Shown here piece by piece: positions 5,704 through 6,321 of a stretch of DNA of 6,321 nt (its first letter is position 1; the number at the start of each line of letters is the position of its first letter). A program made the translations under genes and the position numbers. Below the pieces are notes generated by a model. That model ran no database searches. It was not told the DNA's origin and saw only the letters and a program-made list of their open reading frames with translations. This DNA is from Dechloromonas sp. (lineage in GTDB: Bacteria; Pseudomonadota; Gammaproteobacteria; Burkholderiales; Rhodocyclaceae), in the NCBI GenBank assembly GCA_013693915.1, contig CP059264.1, positions 817,049-823,369 of the forward strand, in the 5' to 3' direction.

Positions 5704-6321
5704 ATGCTCGACGACATCAAGAAAACCCTCTGGGCCGCCGCCGACAAGTTGCGCGCCAACATGGACGCTGCCGAATACAAGCACATCGTCCTCGGCCTCA
5801 TCTTCCTCAAGTACGTTTCCGACACCTTCGCCGCCCGCCGCGCCGAGCTCGAACGGCGCTTCGCCGACCCGGCCGACGCCTACCACCTCGACGACCCCGC
5901 GCTGATCTCCGAAGAACTCGAAGACCGCGACTACTACACCGAAGCCAACGTCTTCTGGGTGCCCGGCAACGCCCGTTGGGAGGCCCTGCGCGCCGCCGCC
6001 CGGCAGCCCGACATCGGCCGCCGCATCGACGACGCCCTCGCCGCCATCGAAGCCGAAAACCCCAAGCTCAAGGGCATCCTTGACAAGCGCTACGCCAGTG
6101 CCCAGCTGCCCGACGGCAAGCTCGGCGGGCTCGTCGACCTCGTCGCCACCATCGGCTTCGGCGACGACCCGGATCAGGCCCGCGACATCCTCGGGCAGGT
6201 CTATGAATACTTCCTCGGCCAGTTCGCCAGTGCCGAGGGCAAGAAGGGCGGGCAGTTCTACACCCCGGTCAGCATCGTCAAGACCCTGGTCGCCGTCCTC
6301 GATCCGCACCACGGCAAGGTC
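5704..6321 (+). CDS. hsdM: Type I restriction-modification system DNA methyltransferase subunit M, N-terminal part (3' end cut by the window edge)
   Basis: The 206 visible residues are the N-terminal portion of HsdM, the N6-adenine methyltransferase subunit of a type I restriction-modification complex. With HsdS it methylates the host recognition sites; with HsdR added it cuts foreign DNA. Seen: the helical HsdM_N domain (residues 5-42, with [32 protein letters not shown] typical in pattern), a variable linker with FWVPGNARW (84-92), [11 protein letters not shown] (121-131), and [18 protein letters not shown] (179-196), the stretch that leads into the S-adenosylmethionine-binding fold. The SAM motif and the catalytic N/D-PPF/Y motif lie beyond the window. 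The ATG at 5704 is supported by AAGG 8 nt upstream and by the homology start. GC content and codon choice resemble the neighbouring genes, with no sign of recent foreign origin in this part. hsdS and hsdR would be expected downstream but are not visible. Confidence 0.93.
   Translation, partial: MLDDIKKTLWAAADKLRANMDAAEYKHIVLGLIFLKYVSDTFAARRAELERRFADPADAYHLDDPALISEELEDRDYYTEANVFWVPGNARWEALRAAARQPDIGRRIDDALAAIEAENPKLKGILDKRYASAQLPDGKLGGLVDLVATIGFGDDPDQARDILGQVYEYFLGQFASAEGKKGGQFYTPVSIVKTLVAVLDPHHGKV

Noticed and set aside
5599..6312. A 237-codon minus-strand frame antisense to hsdM
   Set aside because: Low-complexity E/G/V-rich translation and no ribosome site; the plus strand has clear HsdM_N and QFYTP features. 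It is a mirror of hsdM.
1..6321. CRISPR arrays, tRNA or rRNA genes, insertion-sequence ends, large direct repeats
   Set aside because: Reading both strands, I saw no regularly spaced repeats, no tRNA-like cloverleaf sequence, no transposase gene and no long repeated segment; coding sequence accounts for almost all of the window.

Overview
The window is GC-rich, gene-dense DNA with strong G/C bias at third codon positions. It looks like a chromosomal segment of a betaproteobacterium, most likely in or near the Rhodocyclaceae (Azonexus/Dechloromonas/Accumulibacter-like). That placement is an inference from protein style and gene order, not from a database search.

Layout: six genes lie head to tail on the minus strand, in transcription order purC (5570-4638), a DUF2189 membrane protein (4570-3798), an M3-family oligopeptidase A, prlC/opdA (3742-1673), a secreted DUF4124-glutaredoxin-like protein (1649-1165), an exodeoxyribonuclease III family enzyme (1168-404) and a Crp/Fnr-type regulator (399 to beyond the left edge). 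The gaps are 67, 55, 23, -4 and 4 bp, and I see no convincing intrinsic terminator between them, so one transcript could cover the whole row. The last three genes are almost certainly translationally coupled. On the plus strand, the 5' part of a type I restriction-modification methyltransferase gene (hsdM) starts at 5704 and leaves the window at the right edge. The 133 bp between purC and hsdM is the only real intergenic region and carries a plausible divergent promoter pair.

Function: purC supplies a step of purine synthesis, prlC degrades peptides, the ExoIII-like enzyme repairs abasic or oxidised DNA, and the DUF4124-glutaredoxin protein is probably a periplasmic thiol-fold protein. The Crp/Fnr regulator could respond to a small molecule or redox signal. 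The three distal genes (thiol protein, DNA repair, regulator) could make an oxidative-stress flavoured cluster, but this is only suggested by the linkage.

The most notable observation is that two of the six minus-strand genes (DUF4124-glutaredoxin and DUF2189) are each broken by a single missing base in a G/C homopolymer. Both are repaired by the same kind of +1 base correction and read as good family members once repaired. Sequencing or assembly undercalls are the simplest explanation; real decay or slippage is the alternative. I found no tRNA, rRNA, CRISPR array, insertion sequence or convincing new system inside the window. The hsdM gene at the right edge may open a defence locus that continues outside.
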